From Nyssa sinensis (lineage: Eukaryota > Streptophyta > Magnoliopsida > Cornales > Nyssaceae): a DNA stretch of 64,000 nt. Each line of letters opens with the position of its first letter. Position 1 is the first letter of the stretch. The position numbers and the translations under genes are program-made. Positions 12,691-31,738 of the stretch are shown piece after piece. The DNA lies in NCBI GenBank assembly GCA_008638375.1, contig CM018051.1:33081740-33145739 (forward strand), in the 5' to 3' direction. Below the pieces are notes generated by a model, which had not been told where the DNA came from, ran no database searches, and saw nothing but the letters and a program-made list of their open reading frames with translations.

Positions 12691-13727
12691 TCCTCATCCT
12701 CATGTAGAGTAATAGTGTCGGATATCACTGTATTACTAATTGGAAAAGATATTGTTATTCAATAGTTTAATGAGTAGTATTATATTTGTCAATAATTTAA
12801 GAGTTAACGAAATTGATGTGTACCCGGTGACTTAATTAATTGCTAATAAGAGTCCCTCAAATTGACTCTAAACAATGATAAAATGACAAAAGCTTGATAA
12901 CATTGTAAATTTGTTGAAAGTTATGTCAAACTCTCCACTTTAGGATTTATTTAACCAAAATGTTATGGTATTCTCATTGTTTATATTTCTATTTATATTT
13001 ATATTAACTTCATAACCACAAAATTATGTTACACATCTTCCCATTAATTTGAAAAGATAGCAAAGAAGAGGAGAACTACCCAAATCTTCCCCACTTCCAC
13101 CAAAATCAAAAAGTGAAGAAAACAATACACTGTAATTAAACCTTTTGTACTTTTAAACCTAAAAAAATTTAAAATAAAAAAATAAAAGAAAAATAAACAC
13201 TTACAGATGGTTCAATCCTATTCTAGTTTTGCTATTCATAACCATCAATCTAAGCAAGTAATATTATTCTATGTGCTTGTCCTTTATTGATAGGAAGAAA
13301 AAGAAAAAGAAAAAGAATTATATAGTAGGTAATCCAGCAGAAGGTCCTCTGAGCAGCAAGGTGTCATTATCTGAAAGGATGAGAAAGAGTTGGTGACCCC
13401 ACATCCAGATGGACACACCATCTACCATCTGGGGTGTTCCTTAACCTTGAAGATGACCTGTGGGCCCTAATTGTATTCATTCCGGTCAAGTTTCTCATCG
13501 TGTTAAGAGTAAATACTTTGAAAAGACATGAATAGTAATCTGTTGATTAAAATATATTATAAGAAGGAGAATGTATACAACTAACCAAATACCAAGAAAA
13601 CTCCAAGAAATGAACACTCAGCAGGAACCCTCCCGGAATTATATTCTGTAGAGACCGTCTTCACAGTCATTGGCTACTTCTTTTCTCTCTCTATTTTTTA
13701 ATTCAGACTCTGTGTTCACATTCTTAT
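12691..13727. other. Upstream region of the GRAS gene
   Basis: AT-rich, with no ORF or repeat of note. A CT-rich tract (about 13680-13695) precedes the TATA box. This stretch presumably holds the promoter, but I recognise no specific cis element with confidence. Confidence 0.4.
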
Positions 13728-13736
13728 CTATATATA
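13728..13736 (+). promoter_or_regulatory. TATA box of the GRAS gene
   Basis: CTATATATA, 74 bases before the start codon. The implied 5' leader is about 45 bases long. Confidence 0.6.
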
Positions 13737-13809
13737 CCAACAATGAGACCTGAGACCTGCCCATCAAAACTCACTTCTATCTTTCGTAATTGCCTTCCAT
13801 CTTCAAAAG

Positions 13810-15420
13810 ATGATGCAACTTGAGCTTCTTGAGCCCTCATGGTCATTCTACGACATCATGGACTCAACTTGTGATGAAGTTGGAGTGTATGGTTTACACA
13901 TGGACGAACATATTTATGACCCTGAATTCTCTTTTTCTTCCTCATTCACCACCAATGAGGACTCCTCTGGGATTTCCTCGGACCCATTTTCTCCCACCTT
14001 GTTTGTCGATGAGTTTGTCAATTTTCCAATTTCAAATGATGAACTGCAAGACATATTATCGACAGAGACTGTAGAACATGACATGGAAGGGTTAGAGCCT
14101 ATTTTAGGCGGTGAATTTGGGGATATTTGCAGTTGGTTAAATGAAGGCGAGGGCGAGGACAGTTTTCCTTCCCAACAACTGTCTATTGAAGGAGATGATG
14201 ATACATGGAGTCCCAGCTTATCAATGAAATCTAGTGAGGCTTCAACAGTCTTACCATCGATAAACCTGTCAATGGCACTACCAGGAGATGACATGGAAAT
14301 TGACAACCAATTGAGCATCCATCATCTACTTCAGGCATATGGAGAAGCCATGGAGATGGAACACAGAGAGCTCGAGGAAGTGATTGTGAGATGCATAAGC
14401 GAAAAGGTTAATCCAGTAGGCAAAACGCTGGAACGTATTGCATTCAACTTATTCCAATCCACAGAAAAGGAAGGCGAATACCTAAAACAGGAGTCGAGCA
14501 AGAACTTTGAAGCAGCATTCAAAGCGTTCTACCAGATATTCCCGTATGGGAGATTTGCTCACTTCGCAGCTAACTCGGCTATCCTTGAAGCTATACCCGA
14601 TGATGCAGAGACGATACACATAGTGGACTTCAACATGGGAGAAGGGATCCAATGGCCTCCCATGTTTGAGGCGCTTGGTCCGCAACAAAAGACAGTGAGA
14701 CTGACATCAATAAGATCGAGGGAGGATGATTGTTCTAGCCCGCGGTGGAGATTTGAAGAGATCAAGAGGCAACTCTACAATCACGCAGCATCTTTTGGCT
14801 TAAGATTGAAGGTAGAACAGACGAGTATTGAGGATTTGGTGAGTGAGATTAAGAAGACGAAGAAGAGGGGTGGAAAGAGAGAATGGTTGGCCTTTAATTG
14901 CATGGTGGGGCTTCCACACATGGGCAGGGGAAGGAGTAGAAGTCATGTGATGGAGTTTCTAAGGGTGGCTATGGAATTAATAACCAACTCTGCAACTAAT
15001 GGAATTATAGCTTTTGGTGATGGAGATGCCGGAGAGAAACTGAAATATTGTTCTGGATATGGTTCATTCTTTGATGGGTATTTGGCACATTACCAAGCCC
15101 TGTGTGAATCAATGGAGTGGAATTTCCCAATTGATCTTGCAGAAGCAAGAATAGCAATGGAGAGTCTGTTTGTGGCTCCTTATGTCTCTTCTTTTTCTTG
15201 GTTTCAGAAGTGGGAGGAGATGAGGGAAGGTTCTGATCTTCAGGCAGAGGTAGGGTTGGAGGGTTGCAGACTCAGCATTGCAAATTTAATGGAAGCCAAA
15301 GAAATGGTTAAAGAAGAAGAGAGCTTATATACGGTGAAGATTGAAGGACAGAAGGAGAATGAAATGGTTTTGGAATGGAGGGGAACTCCATTAGTGAGCA
15401 TTTCCACTTGGAGAGAGTAA
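13810..15420 (+). CDS. GRAS-family transcription factor, NSP2-like (intronless)
   Basis: A single exon of 536 codons, ATG-ATG at 13810/13813 to TAA at 15418. GRAS proteins are plant transcriptional regulators. The N-terminal 160 residues are acidic and Ser-rich, as usual for the variable region. The GRAS domain starts near residue 165 (QLSIHHLLQAYGEAME, leucine heptad region I). The VHIID motif is IHIVDF at 269-274, followed by EGIQWPPMFEAL. FNCMVGLPHM begins at 362, and the C-terminal SAW-type end is LVSISTWRE. FNCM-x-LPH and the WR end recall NODULATION SIGNALING PATHWAY 2 and its non-legume relatives, which act with NSP1 in symbiotic and strigolactone-related expression. The subfamily is assigned from memory, so another GRAS clade is possible. 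The length is normal and no lesion is seen. The absence of introns fits most GRAS genes. Confidence 0.93.
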   Translation: MMQLELLEPSWSFYDIMDSTCDEVGVYGLHMDEHIYDPEFSFSSSFTTNEDSSGISSDPFSPTLFVDEFVNFPISNDELQDILSTETVEHDMEGLEPILGGEFGDICSWLNEGEGEDSFPSQQLSIEGDDDTWSPSLSMKSSEASTVLPSINLSMALPGDDMEIDNQLSIHHLLQAYGEAMEMEHRELEEVIVRCISEKVNPVGKTLERIAFNLFQSTEKEGEYLKQESSKNFEAAFKAFYQIFPYGRFAHFAANSAILEAIPDDAETIHIVDFNMGEGIQWPPMFEALGPQQKTVRLTSIRSREDDCSSPRWRFEEIKRQLYNHAASFGLRLKVEQTSIEDLVSEIKKTKKRGGKREWLAFNCMVGLPHMGRGRSRSHVMEFLRVAMELITNSATNGIIAFGDGDAGEKLKYCSGYGSFFDGYLAHYQALCESMEWNFPIDLAEARIAMESLFVAPYVSSFSWFQKWEEMREGSDLQAEVGLEGCRLSIANLMEAKEMVKEEESLYTVKIEGQKENEMVLEWRGTPLVSISTWRE

Positions 15421-17007
15421 GAGAGACAATTTTTTGTATATTAGATATATACAGGGCAATTATACAATTTATGTTGTATAGATTGATTTTTTGTGAATAT
15501 TGTAATGAAAACAATAAGAAAGTTAAACAATTATAAAAACAATTAGTTTACTTCAGATGGAGGTTTACTTTTACTGTTCATAAATATGAAGTTTATTTCT
15601 TCATATATGACTTCTATGAAGTTTATTTCTTTGCTGCAACTGATAAAAATAATTGCTTTGGTTGATGCATATATTCGACCCCCTCATGATTTGAAGACAT
15701 GAAAGATTGAAAATATATTAATTATTAGAATTATTAATTATTAAATTTTTTTATATTTTCATTAACTAATAAATATTTGTTATATGTAAATAATTTTTAG
15801 CACAAAAAAAGACCATATAAGACAATTTTTTAATGATATTTTATTTTTTTATAAAAAAATATATATAATATTTAATTTATGGCATAGAAAACACATAATT
15901 TCCATTTCAAATAACAAAGTTGTGTTTAACGATTATATAATTTTTTTCATTTATAATACTCTTGACTTTAATTATGTAAAATTAATAAATATAATTACCA
16001 AGACATGATATAAATGATATATATATATAAACATATATAGCTATTTTCTTTAGATGTCAAAATAAGAATTTAGTGGTGTACAAATTTTTTTTCTTCTAAT
16101 TCTTTAGAAAATAATTACTTTTATTTAAATTCCAATTTGCTCCAAAAAAAAAAAAAGAATTTAATTCAAATCAAATCATATCCTTTCTTTTTCAATTTTC
16201 AAATCCCATTTTTAAAAGAATTTAGGTCTAAACATGAGTGTTAAAGGAAGAGGTGAGTTTAAAGGTTTGAATTTTATAACTTGTCAAAAAGAAAAAAAAA
16301 TTTCTTGTCACTTGACTTTCAAAGTCTAGATAGAAAATTTAAGCTTATAAATTGCAATTACAATAATTTTGGGGGAAAAAAATTACCTAAGACTGGTTAG
16401 CAAGCCATGGCAAAGAGTTGAATGACATGTTGTAATATATTGCCGAAGTGAATAGTGAGCTCATTTTCAGAAAGAGCATCAAGATTCGAATTCCGGCGGC
16501 ACGCGAGAGGAGAAGGAGATTAATAGAAATTTAAATCATGTTTCCAAAGATTGACTAGAGTTTTAAAAAATGAATTTTACAATAAATAATAAACTTGTAA
16601 TTACAATTTTTTTTCACTAGGCTGTCTAGATTGTTTTTATTTCTTTTTTCTTCTCCCCCCCCCCCCCCCCAACAAAAAAAGTTCTATTATGCGCATATGT
16701 TTGTATCTATAAATATGTATACATGTATAGATATTTACACACACACACACATATATATATATATTTATATATATCATATAAGAACATATTAGTTATGTAC
16801 ATAAAGGTATAAGTGCACATAAATAAATTTATAAGTTTATTTATATGTGCATAAAAATAAAAATAATTTCTTAACATACACTGAAAGTTATTTTTACTTA
16901 TTTAAATAAAAATAAAAAAATATTTGAAAAAGTATGACAAAACGTATCTAGTTTTTGAAAATGTAATGAAACCTTATATCCACACTTACTTAATGACAAA
17001 AACAATT
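15421..17007. other. AT-rich intergenic region downstream of the GRAS gene
   Basis: No gene recognised. It contains a 16-C homopolymer at 16655-16670 and short CA/TA microsatellite patches near 16738-16775. Confidence 0.6.
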
Positions 17008-17556
17008 AAGAAAAAATATTAAAAAGTTTATAAAATAAAATTTTCAATTCAAAAAGTTCATGATATATTTTTTATATCTAAAAAACTTAAAATAGAAACT
17101 TTTAATGCAAAAAAAGTTCAATTGTTAACTTCTATCTTAACGTCGTTAAAAAATATTATTTATTAGATTAAAATAACTTTTAAAACACATTTTAAAAAAT
17201 ACTAAATAGTTTATAAAATAAATTATTCAATTCAAAAAACATATATATATATATATATAACATTTTTTTATTTATCTAGAAGGCATAAAAAATAAATTTT
17301 TACTTCATAAAATATTATGATTATTTTGGATTGAAGAAGTTATTTTTTATATTTTTTTTCTAAAATATATTTTGATGGTTATTTTAGTTTAATCAGTAAT
17401 TTTTTTAACGATGTAAAGATAGAAGTTAACAAGTGGATTTTTTGTATTAAAAGTTTTTTTTTTTTGAATTTCTTAGATATAAAAAATATATCATAGAAGT
17501 TTTGGTTTAAAGATTTTATTTTATGGACTTTTTAGTATTTTTTCAAAAAATTAAGG
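17008..17556. repeat. Foldback MITE-like element with long inverted arms
   Basis: The left arm (about 17008-17190) and right arm (about 17385-17556) are reverse complements over roughly 170 bases with scattered mismatches, for example 'gttaacttctatctt' at about 17127 against 'aagatagaagttaac' at about 17417. The central part repeats pieces of the arm and a TA tract. There is no coding capacity. Confidence 0.7.
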
Positions 17557-18641
17557 CTAAATTAAATTAACATCTCTTGAGATTTATGACAATCACACTG
17601 ATTTTTTTTTGGATTTCTAAAATTATACTGACCTTCCATACTTTATTTGAAAATATATACAATTTTGTTTCAAAATGACAAAACTACCCTTTTATATTTC
17701 TTTTTTAGATTTTTAAACTTTTGACCATTTTTTTTTTTCAAATAAGTACAGATAAAAACCTTAAATTTATTTTTATATAAAATAAAAATAAGTTATTTAT
17801 CTTAAATTTATTTTTAAATAAAAAAAATCTTTAATAAAGTTTAGAAAAAATTATCCAAAATTAGAAAAATAAATAAATAAAAGAGGCGGTTTCATTATTT
17901 TGAAAAAAAAAAATTGACAAGAAGGAGGTGTCTTTATATTTTTAGATAAAGTATGAGATATTAATGTACCTGTCATAAATCTCAGGTAAGCTTGGAAAAA
18001 TGGGCGAATTAGGCGGGTTGAAAATGGGTTGAGCCCGTATGGGTCGGGTCACATACTGGTCGAGTCAACCTGAATCCAACCTGTTATTTTTTTTCATCTT
18101 AAAGCTTCGTCTGGTCAGGTGAAAAGTAATGAAAAGTGAAAGAAGAGAAAAATATAAAACTTATTAAGAGTTTAGTTAGCAAGAAAGAGAAAATTCTCCT
18201 TAAAAATTGGGTTTATATAATTGTTTTTTTCATGAAAATGTCACTTCTATTTCTTCGTAAAAAATACAAGAAAAGTTATGTTTTTCATGAAAAATAATTA
18301 TATATAATCTGTATTCCTATTTTATCTATTTTTTTTACAGTTCTCTCTTCCACCACTAGTGATAGAAATTCTTTTATACTATAACTCTTTTTTTTTTAAT
18401 TTTTTTTTATTTCTTTTGTTATACAATAAATAATTATATATATATGTTTGTAAATAATTTATATATGTTACAATTATATAGATAGCTAGTATAATATGTG
18501 TATATTTATATATATGTAATACTACTATATATATATACATATATATATATATATGTAACACTACTTTACTACTATTATATATTTATATATATATATATAT
18601 GTATATATAAAATAATAACAATACTGTTATTATATATATAC

Positions 18642-18675
<34 letters not shown>

Positions 18676-18908
18676 CAGTTGTTATTGTTATTATATATAT
18701 ATATGTATATATATACATATATATATATATTTATATTATTTTGTTATTTTTTATTCTCAACTTGTCAAACATTCATATTCAATCCGTTTTGACTCACTAA
18801 TTAAACGAGTTATCCATATTTGTTAATTAATAGGTGGATTATGGCGGATTGAAAAATTTGAATAATATTTGACGCTTCTAATCTCAAGGAAAATTAGTCT
18901 AATTTATC
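17557..18908. mobile_element. MITE family II, copy 1, split by a hAT-like insertion
   Basis: The left terminus (from about 17557, 'ctaaattaaattaacatc', then 'ttgagatttatgaca') is matched in inverted orientation by the right side: 'tgtcataaatctcagg' at 17971-17986, continued after the insertion by 'aatctcaagg' and 'taatttatc' near 18908. A second copy is at 50774-51192. The right terminal repeat is interrupted by the element at 17987-18879. Confidence 0.6.
17987..18879. mobile_element. hAT-like non-autonomous element, copy 1
   Basis: It is flanked by AATCTCAGG (17978-17986) and AATCTCAAGG (18880-18889), a target duplication with one indel. The ends are imperfect inverted repeats (AAGCTTGGAAAAAT against AGAAGCGTCAAAT on the other strand). 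The inside carries the 'gggttgaaaatgggttgagc' type block, a long TA/TAA microsatellite region and a 'ctcaacttgtcaaacattca' block. All of these recur in copy 2 at 51557-52973. No transposase is present. The hAT label rests on terminus style and duplication length. Confidence 0.7.
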
Positions 18909-19198
18909 AAAAAAAAAAAAAGAAGAAGTTAAATAATAAGAAACACAAAGAGTTAAATTGCAATCCAAATTATCTTTATGTTTTTTGACCAACGGAAATT
19001 GAGGGAGGGAGACAAAAAAATAAATAAATCCGAACAATCTCAAATTCTCGTGCACAAAAAAAATCCATAAATTCTAAACTCAAAACGGGTCACCAGTTAA
19101 AATTAAACCCGACTCCATACACGTAGTGTCGATCCAATTGAATTGAACCGAACCGAACCGAACCTGTCCCCGTGCATGACCCGAATTATAGACCGAAT
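18909..19198. other. RPS4 upstream region
   Basis: Short intergenic stretch. It contains four tandem ACCGA units at about 19146-19163 just before the telo-box. Confidence 0.4.
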
Positions 19199-19208
19199 AC
19201 CCTAAACC
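19199..19208 (+). promoter_or_regulatory. Telo-box of the RPS4 promoter
   Basis: ACCCTAAACC at 19199-19208, with an inverted partner CTAGGGTT at 19262-19269. Telo-boxes (AAACCCTAA-type) near the transcription start are typical of plant ribosomal protein genes. They support placing the first exon at about 19250-19365. Confidence 0.6.
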
Positions 19209-19362
19209 TGAAGTGGCGTTAGGAGTCGAGATTGTGGATGCGGTCCTACATATTGAATTTGCTAGGGTTATTCTCCTCCTACTCGCCACAGGTTGGAGAG
19301 CGGTAGAGGCGCAGCTTTGTCGAAGTCTCGAGGGGACCGATCTCCCATCAAACCAAATCAAA

Positions 19363-26447
<7,085 letters not shown>

Positions 26448-28610
26448 ACTCAATGAATCAAAATTTCTTGTGGGTATTGCCTATAGGAGTTCACCTGCTG
26501 AACAATATGTGCAGGTTGGTGCTATCATTTAGGTATCGTAGAATCTGTGGTAGAGAATTCATGTCTTGTTTTTGATTCCTTGGAACAATTTTGAACTAAA
26601 TTTTGTTGCAAATTTGATTTGACTGTTGTGTTGAGTGATTTTGGAAACGAACATTGACAATATTTCTCATCAGGCCATTCATTTCTGCTCCGGTTTATAG
26701 TTCAAAATCTTTATGGTGATAGGGTGTCTGCTTAAAGGTATTTTAACCAGTAGAATTTATTAGGCCATAAGACTTGGGTTGTGGTTGATATAACATTCTT
26801 ATTATGGCTTTAATAATGCACAAGATTCGAACCAAAGATCTCTCTAACTTAAATCATTTTGACCTCTCAACTTGCACGACTCTGTTGTATCTAGAGTCAC
26901 CTCGAATGTGGTTTTGGTTGAGGGATATGGTAAATACACAAGATACTGTGGAGAGAAACATTGAAGGGAACATGATGGAGAATTGCATGTCTTAGTATCA
27001 TGAGAGCTTTAATTTATATATGCATGACCGAGTAAACTTTTCTCCTGAAAAATGGAAGGGATAGTGAGTGACGACATGTGATTTTACTGTGAAGAGTATC
27101 ACCAGAAAATCTTTTTTTTTTTTTTTTCTTTTCGCTTAAAATGACATCTGTTTTTATTGATACTAGATACTAATTTCAGTTCTTGCATCCCTTGTTTAAA
27201 TATGGACTAGTATGCTATAATATTTGATGCCAGGAGAAAAATATACCAAAGCACAATTTGTTGGAGCGGTATCTTCTGCCACAATTAGAAGACCGGGTGC
27301 AGGTTCAAGTTTATGTTACATGGATGTGTATTACTTGAACAAAAATGAAAAATGTTGGCTGAGGGGCTTTTTTTAATGTTGTGTGTATATACAAGTGCTT
27401 TTTCTTCCCACAACCCTTTTCCAATAGTTTTCACCTGTAGGATTCCCTTTATGTAGGGCAGCTCTATTCCCATTCCCCAATTCTCCATTTGAGCTCTAAC
27501 AAGGACAATTTTTCTCATAAAAAGTAATATTTTGGAGTGCATGTCCACATAAGGAAGTGTGAATAACATTTCCCTTTATGTATAATGTAGATATAGTTCA
27601 ATTCATAAATCCCCTTGAGAGGCACGTACACCCCTAGATACTGAAGAAGTTTGTTTGGATGATCCATAGCCTATTTTACTACCCAAACCCAAAGCCTTTG
27701 GACCCTGATTCACCTCAATCACGACAATTAGAATAATGATAAATGGGAGATTCAAGAAAAGAAAGAAAGTGGCAACAACCACTCTTACCCTTAAAAACTG
27801 TCTTGCTTTTGATCTATGACTTGAATTCTAGAAAATCTTCCGACGTAGGGCCAAATATATCAACAGGCAAGAAGACTCTATCACCGTATAACGTTACTGA
27901 AGGAAGGTCATTCTTTGCGGGAATAAACAATTGCAAATTTCGAAAGGAGGGAGATGTAAAAGAGCAGTATGAAGATAGAAAAGAGGCGTTGGACAGCTTG
28001 GTGTGTATTTAGGGATGCCCCTTTGGGTGTGGATCAACCTGTTTTTCAGTGTCAAAAGATCCTCTTGTTCCATGCAAATTAAAGCTAACATCCAAATTCG
28101 ACTTCAAATGAGTTGGCTCATCCTGAAGGTCTTTTTTTTTTGTCCTGTGTAAATACATCATCCCATGCATTTCAAGAGTCGTAGGCCTATCGCCAGAACA
28201 AAGTAATATTAGTTGTCTAGGAATTGAAGATGCGGCATCACAATTGGATTCCCCAGTTCCAATTGAAATTCATATGATGTGAAAGAGATACATGTGGTAG
28301 AGATCCCAAGAATTTAATCCTATAATAAATGGGATGGGGTGGAAGAGGGAGAGTCTGTAAGATATCAAAATTGCTGCCTTTCTACTCCTATTAGTATTGT
28401 GTGGAAAAGGAGATTAAGACAACATTAAAAGTGATATCGACAAATCTCTATCTTAGTTTGATAAATACTAAATCTTTTTCAATGGCATCATATTAAATAC
28501 TAAGCAGCATTCTTTCTATTATATATTGATGTTTATTTTCTGCCAAATGCCCCTAAGCTGACAGAAATTACTATAATCAAACTCATACTTGCTTCACTCT
28601 ATATGCATGA

Positions 28611-28676
<66 letters not shown>

Positions 28677-29197
28677 TACACAAAAACACAAAGGCACTGG
28701 AAGAAAAACCAACAAACCGTTTGACCAGAGGGCCCATTCATAGAAATGAGAATCTTTGGTATGAGGTATAAGTGAGAAAAAGCAATGTCCAAAGCAACTT
28801 TGCCTGCTCAAAATGTCCACTTCTTCCCCATAAGCTTCTCCTCTCTAGCTAAAACACCCTTTCTCAAACTTCAATCACTGTTTTTGTTTGCTAGTCTCTA
28901 TTATATATAATTCAAGTGTCCCCACTATTTTCCATATGACAATATGTTCTTGCACAAGAAAATTAATCTAATAAACCAATTTTAGCCAAGGCTATAAAGG
29001 TCATTTCTCAGTGTTTGTCTCGCTTATAGACCGGAGACAGATCTAACTTTTGACATTATTTTTGAACAAAGCAGATACGTTGAGACCCGAATCTGTGTTC
29101 TCACACCTAACAAGTCAAGCATTTTATCATTAATTGTGTAGCAAAGTAATTATATCATATCATCAACTTTAGCTAGTGTAAGTTGATCTTTGCTTAG
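26448..29197. other. Intergenic region downstream of RPS4
   Basis: RPS4 3' UTR at the left. The rest is AT-rich with a 15-T tract near 27115. I recognise no gene. The ORFs at 27285-27569 (-) and 27743-28012 (+) show no known domain or splice partners. Confidence 0.5.
28611..28674. repeat. (GT)n(GA)n microsatellite
   Basis: About 9 GT units followed by about 22 GA units. Confidence 0.95.
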
Positions 29198-29202
29198 TTA
29201 CC

Positions 29203-29721
29203 TGATGCTGCACTTTTTCGATCAGTGGGCTCTAATCTCCTACACCTGCCGAACACTCAAAGAGAAAGATCAAAAGGCCACTAGATTGGCTCCGGTGGTA
29301 GCCGCCCCGATAATTAAGTCAATAAACTGTATTGAAAGACTTTAATTGAATGTAATTGAATCAGCATGAATGTAACTGCGTACCTTAGGGTTTTATTTAT
29401 AGGCTATGGATTTCCTTAGTTGATTAGGATTTAGAGTCGTAAGAGTAGGGATTTGATCATCGGAGAATGGTAGTTACCAAGTTGAATACTGCGCTTCATG
29501 AATAGCAGTTTCCTTGTTGAAGATTGTTTCCTTATCCTTTGCTCGGTAGGATGTTTAAGGCAGCAATGAGATCGGAACCCTCTTCTATAAAGCTTCTGAG
29601 CTGAAGGTGAAACTGAAGGATGTGTGGGCTTCCGACCTAGGAGCTCTGGATGGCTGAGCTTTGACAACTTTGTAGTTACACGTGTCATATGGTGGCTGGT
29701 CTGTCGCTTTTTGGTATATCA
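29203..29721 (-). repeat. 3' LTR of the gypsy element
   Basis: 519 bp. On the + strand it starts TGATGCTGCAC and ends GGTATATCA. It pairs with 41414-41931. Confidence 0.9.
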
Positions 29722-29929
29722 GCTACTCCCCCCCCCCCCCAGCCTTAGTTTTAGCTCAATGTGTAACTAGGGCTACGAGTTCCCGAAAAGTCATGCGCCC
29801 TGTCTTTCTATTTTTCAAGATGACTGTTGATGCGTTATTTATTGTGCAGCCATCGCTTGGGCTTTTGAGGCCACCCCTTCCTCCAATCGTCACGACGGTT
29901 TGGCTAGGTAACCTCTTAATTTTAGGAGT

Positions 29930-30690
29930 CTATATAAGGGGGGAAGGGGGTGTGTTCACGCCTATTCCCCCTGCTCTTCACTTTCAAGATGTTTTTTCGT
30001 CAGAGTGATTGGAGTTTTCATGGAGGTTGCCGCTGCTCGGAGCTTTCTTCCATTTCCACTGTCCAGGCTTAACTTAACACAATTTTTTTTTTCTCTTTTT
30101 CTCTCTTCTTCTTTCTTATTTTTGCCATATCGGCCTCAAACATTGTGTTTGGCATTGGTGATGGCTTTATATATATATATATATATATATATTTTATTTT
30201 TATTTTTGCCACGCCGATCCCAACAATATGTTAGGCATCAGTAATGGCATAGAAAGCTCTTCGGAGTTGATTGTGCCATATACAATAGGTTGTAGCTCCT
30301 CCTCTTTTCCTTTGTTAGTTTCGTTGCTTTATACTAACTTGTGTATCTGATGTTTTGTAATCAATGCATGGTCTCGTTGCCATCGTGGATTCGGAGGCGA
30401 TTGACGATCTTCAGTCCAAGCTGGATGAGACCAGGCTACAACTAGGGACAGCCTAGTGCACTGCCTTTGCTATCGAGGAGAGGTCGAAAGAGGTGAAGAT
30501 CTTTCTGTCCACCATAGCATTCGAACAGGACTTCTCTGCTCGGAAGTAGGAAGTCCTTGATTTGGCCGAGGCTTGGAGTGTTGATGATGATGATTATGAT
30601 GATAATTGTGATGAAAACGATGGTGAGGTGCCCCCTCCCATCCTTCATTTGACAGAAGCTCTTGTCGAGGCTGGTAAGGATGCAGTGTGC
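29930..30690 (+). pseudogene. Relic of the antisense ORF of the gypsy element
   Basis: A TATA-like TCTATATAAGG lies near 29930. A reading frame at about 30366-30690 reads VDSEAIDDLQSKLDETRL ... EERSKEVKIFLS ... ALVEAGKDAV. This is coiled-coil-like and has two TAG stops at positions that could have been CAG. It lies between pol and the 3' LTR on the strand opposite to gag-pol, the place where Tat elements carry their antisense ORF. The conserved N-terminal domain seen at 6000-6700 is not visible here, so a large part is lost. Confidence 0.5.
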
Positions 30691-31738
30691 TGAATTTGAG
30701 GAGAACGAAGGAGGAAAACGACGACGATATGGGATTTAGAGCCCTCTTCGTTCAATCGGAGCCAAGGATAGTGACGATGGTAATTTGGGATTCAGGATCC
30801 TTTTCCTTAAATCTGTGAAACCAAAGGAAGAAAGCGATGATGACATGGAGCAGAACGACGACTTGTCTGAACCAGTTGTAGTCTAGGGTTGTACTTTGTT
30901 TCTTTGTAAACCTTCTGAATTGATGTAACTCTTTGCTAATTATCAATGAAACTGAGCTATTTTCTTCAAAACTGGTGTATTCTCTGATATTTATCAAATG
31001 AAAATCTACTTTTCTTTAGAGCTTGAGCATTTTTCATTTTTCTGAACACTATTGTTAACTGTCTCTTCAGAGCAGCTTTTGATTATATGCCAAGTAAACT
31101 TCAATAATGTCAATGCTTTGTAATATAAGCTTGGGCTCCAGCCCTGTAAAGAGAATGTTCAGGAGTTGAACGTACTTCAGACCTCCTTATCAAACTCTTA
31201 AACTGAGAATGCTCTAAACAAGATCTTCTGAATAGAAAAACTTGTGTAGATAATCAATCACTGTAACTTAGACAAATATTTTGTAATTAGAACTTCGGTC
31301 ACCAGGATTGATAATAACTGAGCAGGAAAGTCTATATAGACATTTAAACTAGAGCTGTGTAGGACTAATTGAATTAGAACAGGTGCTGAATAACTTGGGC
31401 AAAGAGACTTGTAACGATGCTTGAGTACATCCATCACGATCTGTTTGGAAGAATTGTGATGATAATTGAGCAAATTCTCCATAACTGGAGCTTGCGTTTA
31501 TCAAGGCTAATAATAATTGGATAAGAAGACTTTTGAACAAATCTTTCATATCCCGATATTATACTATCATAACTAACAAGGACCGAACACGTAGCTTGTA
31601 ATAATTGAACCGGAGTTGGTATCGATTGATTAAAAACTTCTGTAGCTTGGATAGTAGAGTGATCAAGTTGAGTCTTCTACCCTTAGCTCGGGAGGTGACG
31701 ATCAGGTTAAAAAATTGTAGATATTCCTGTATGGGGGT

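Noticed and set aside
18498..18800. Long Tyr/Ile-rich ORFs here and at 51941-52421
   Set aside because: Products of TA/TAT microsatellites inside the hAT-like elements, not genes.
27743..28012. 89-codon + strand ORF as a possible gene
   Set aside because: No recognisable domain, no promoter or splice partner, and flanking sequence is typical intergenic.
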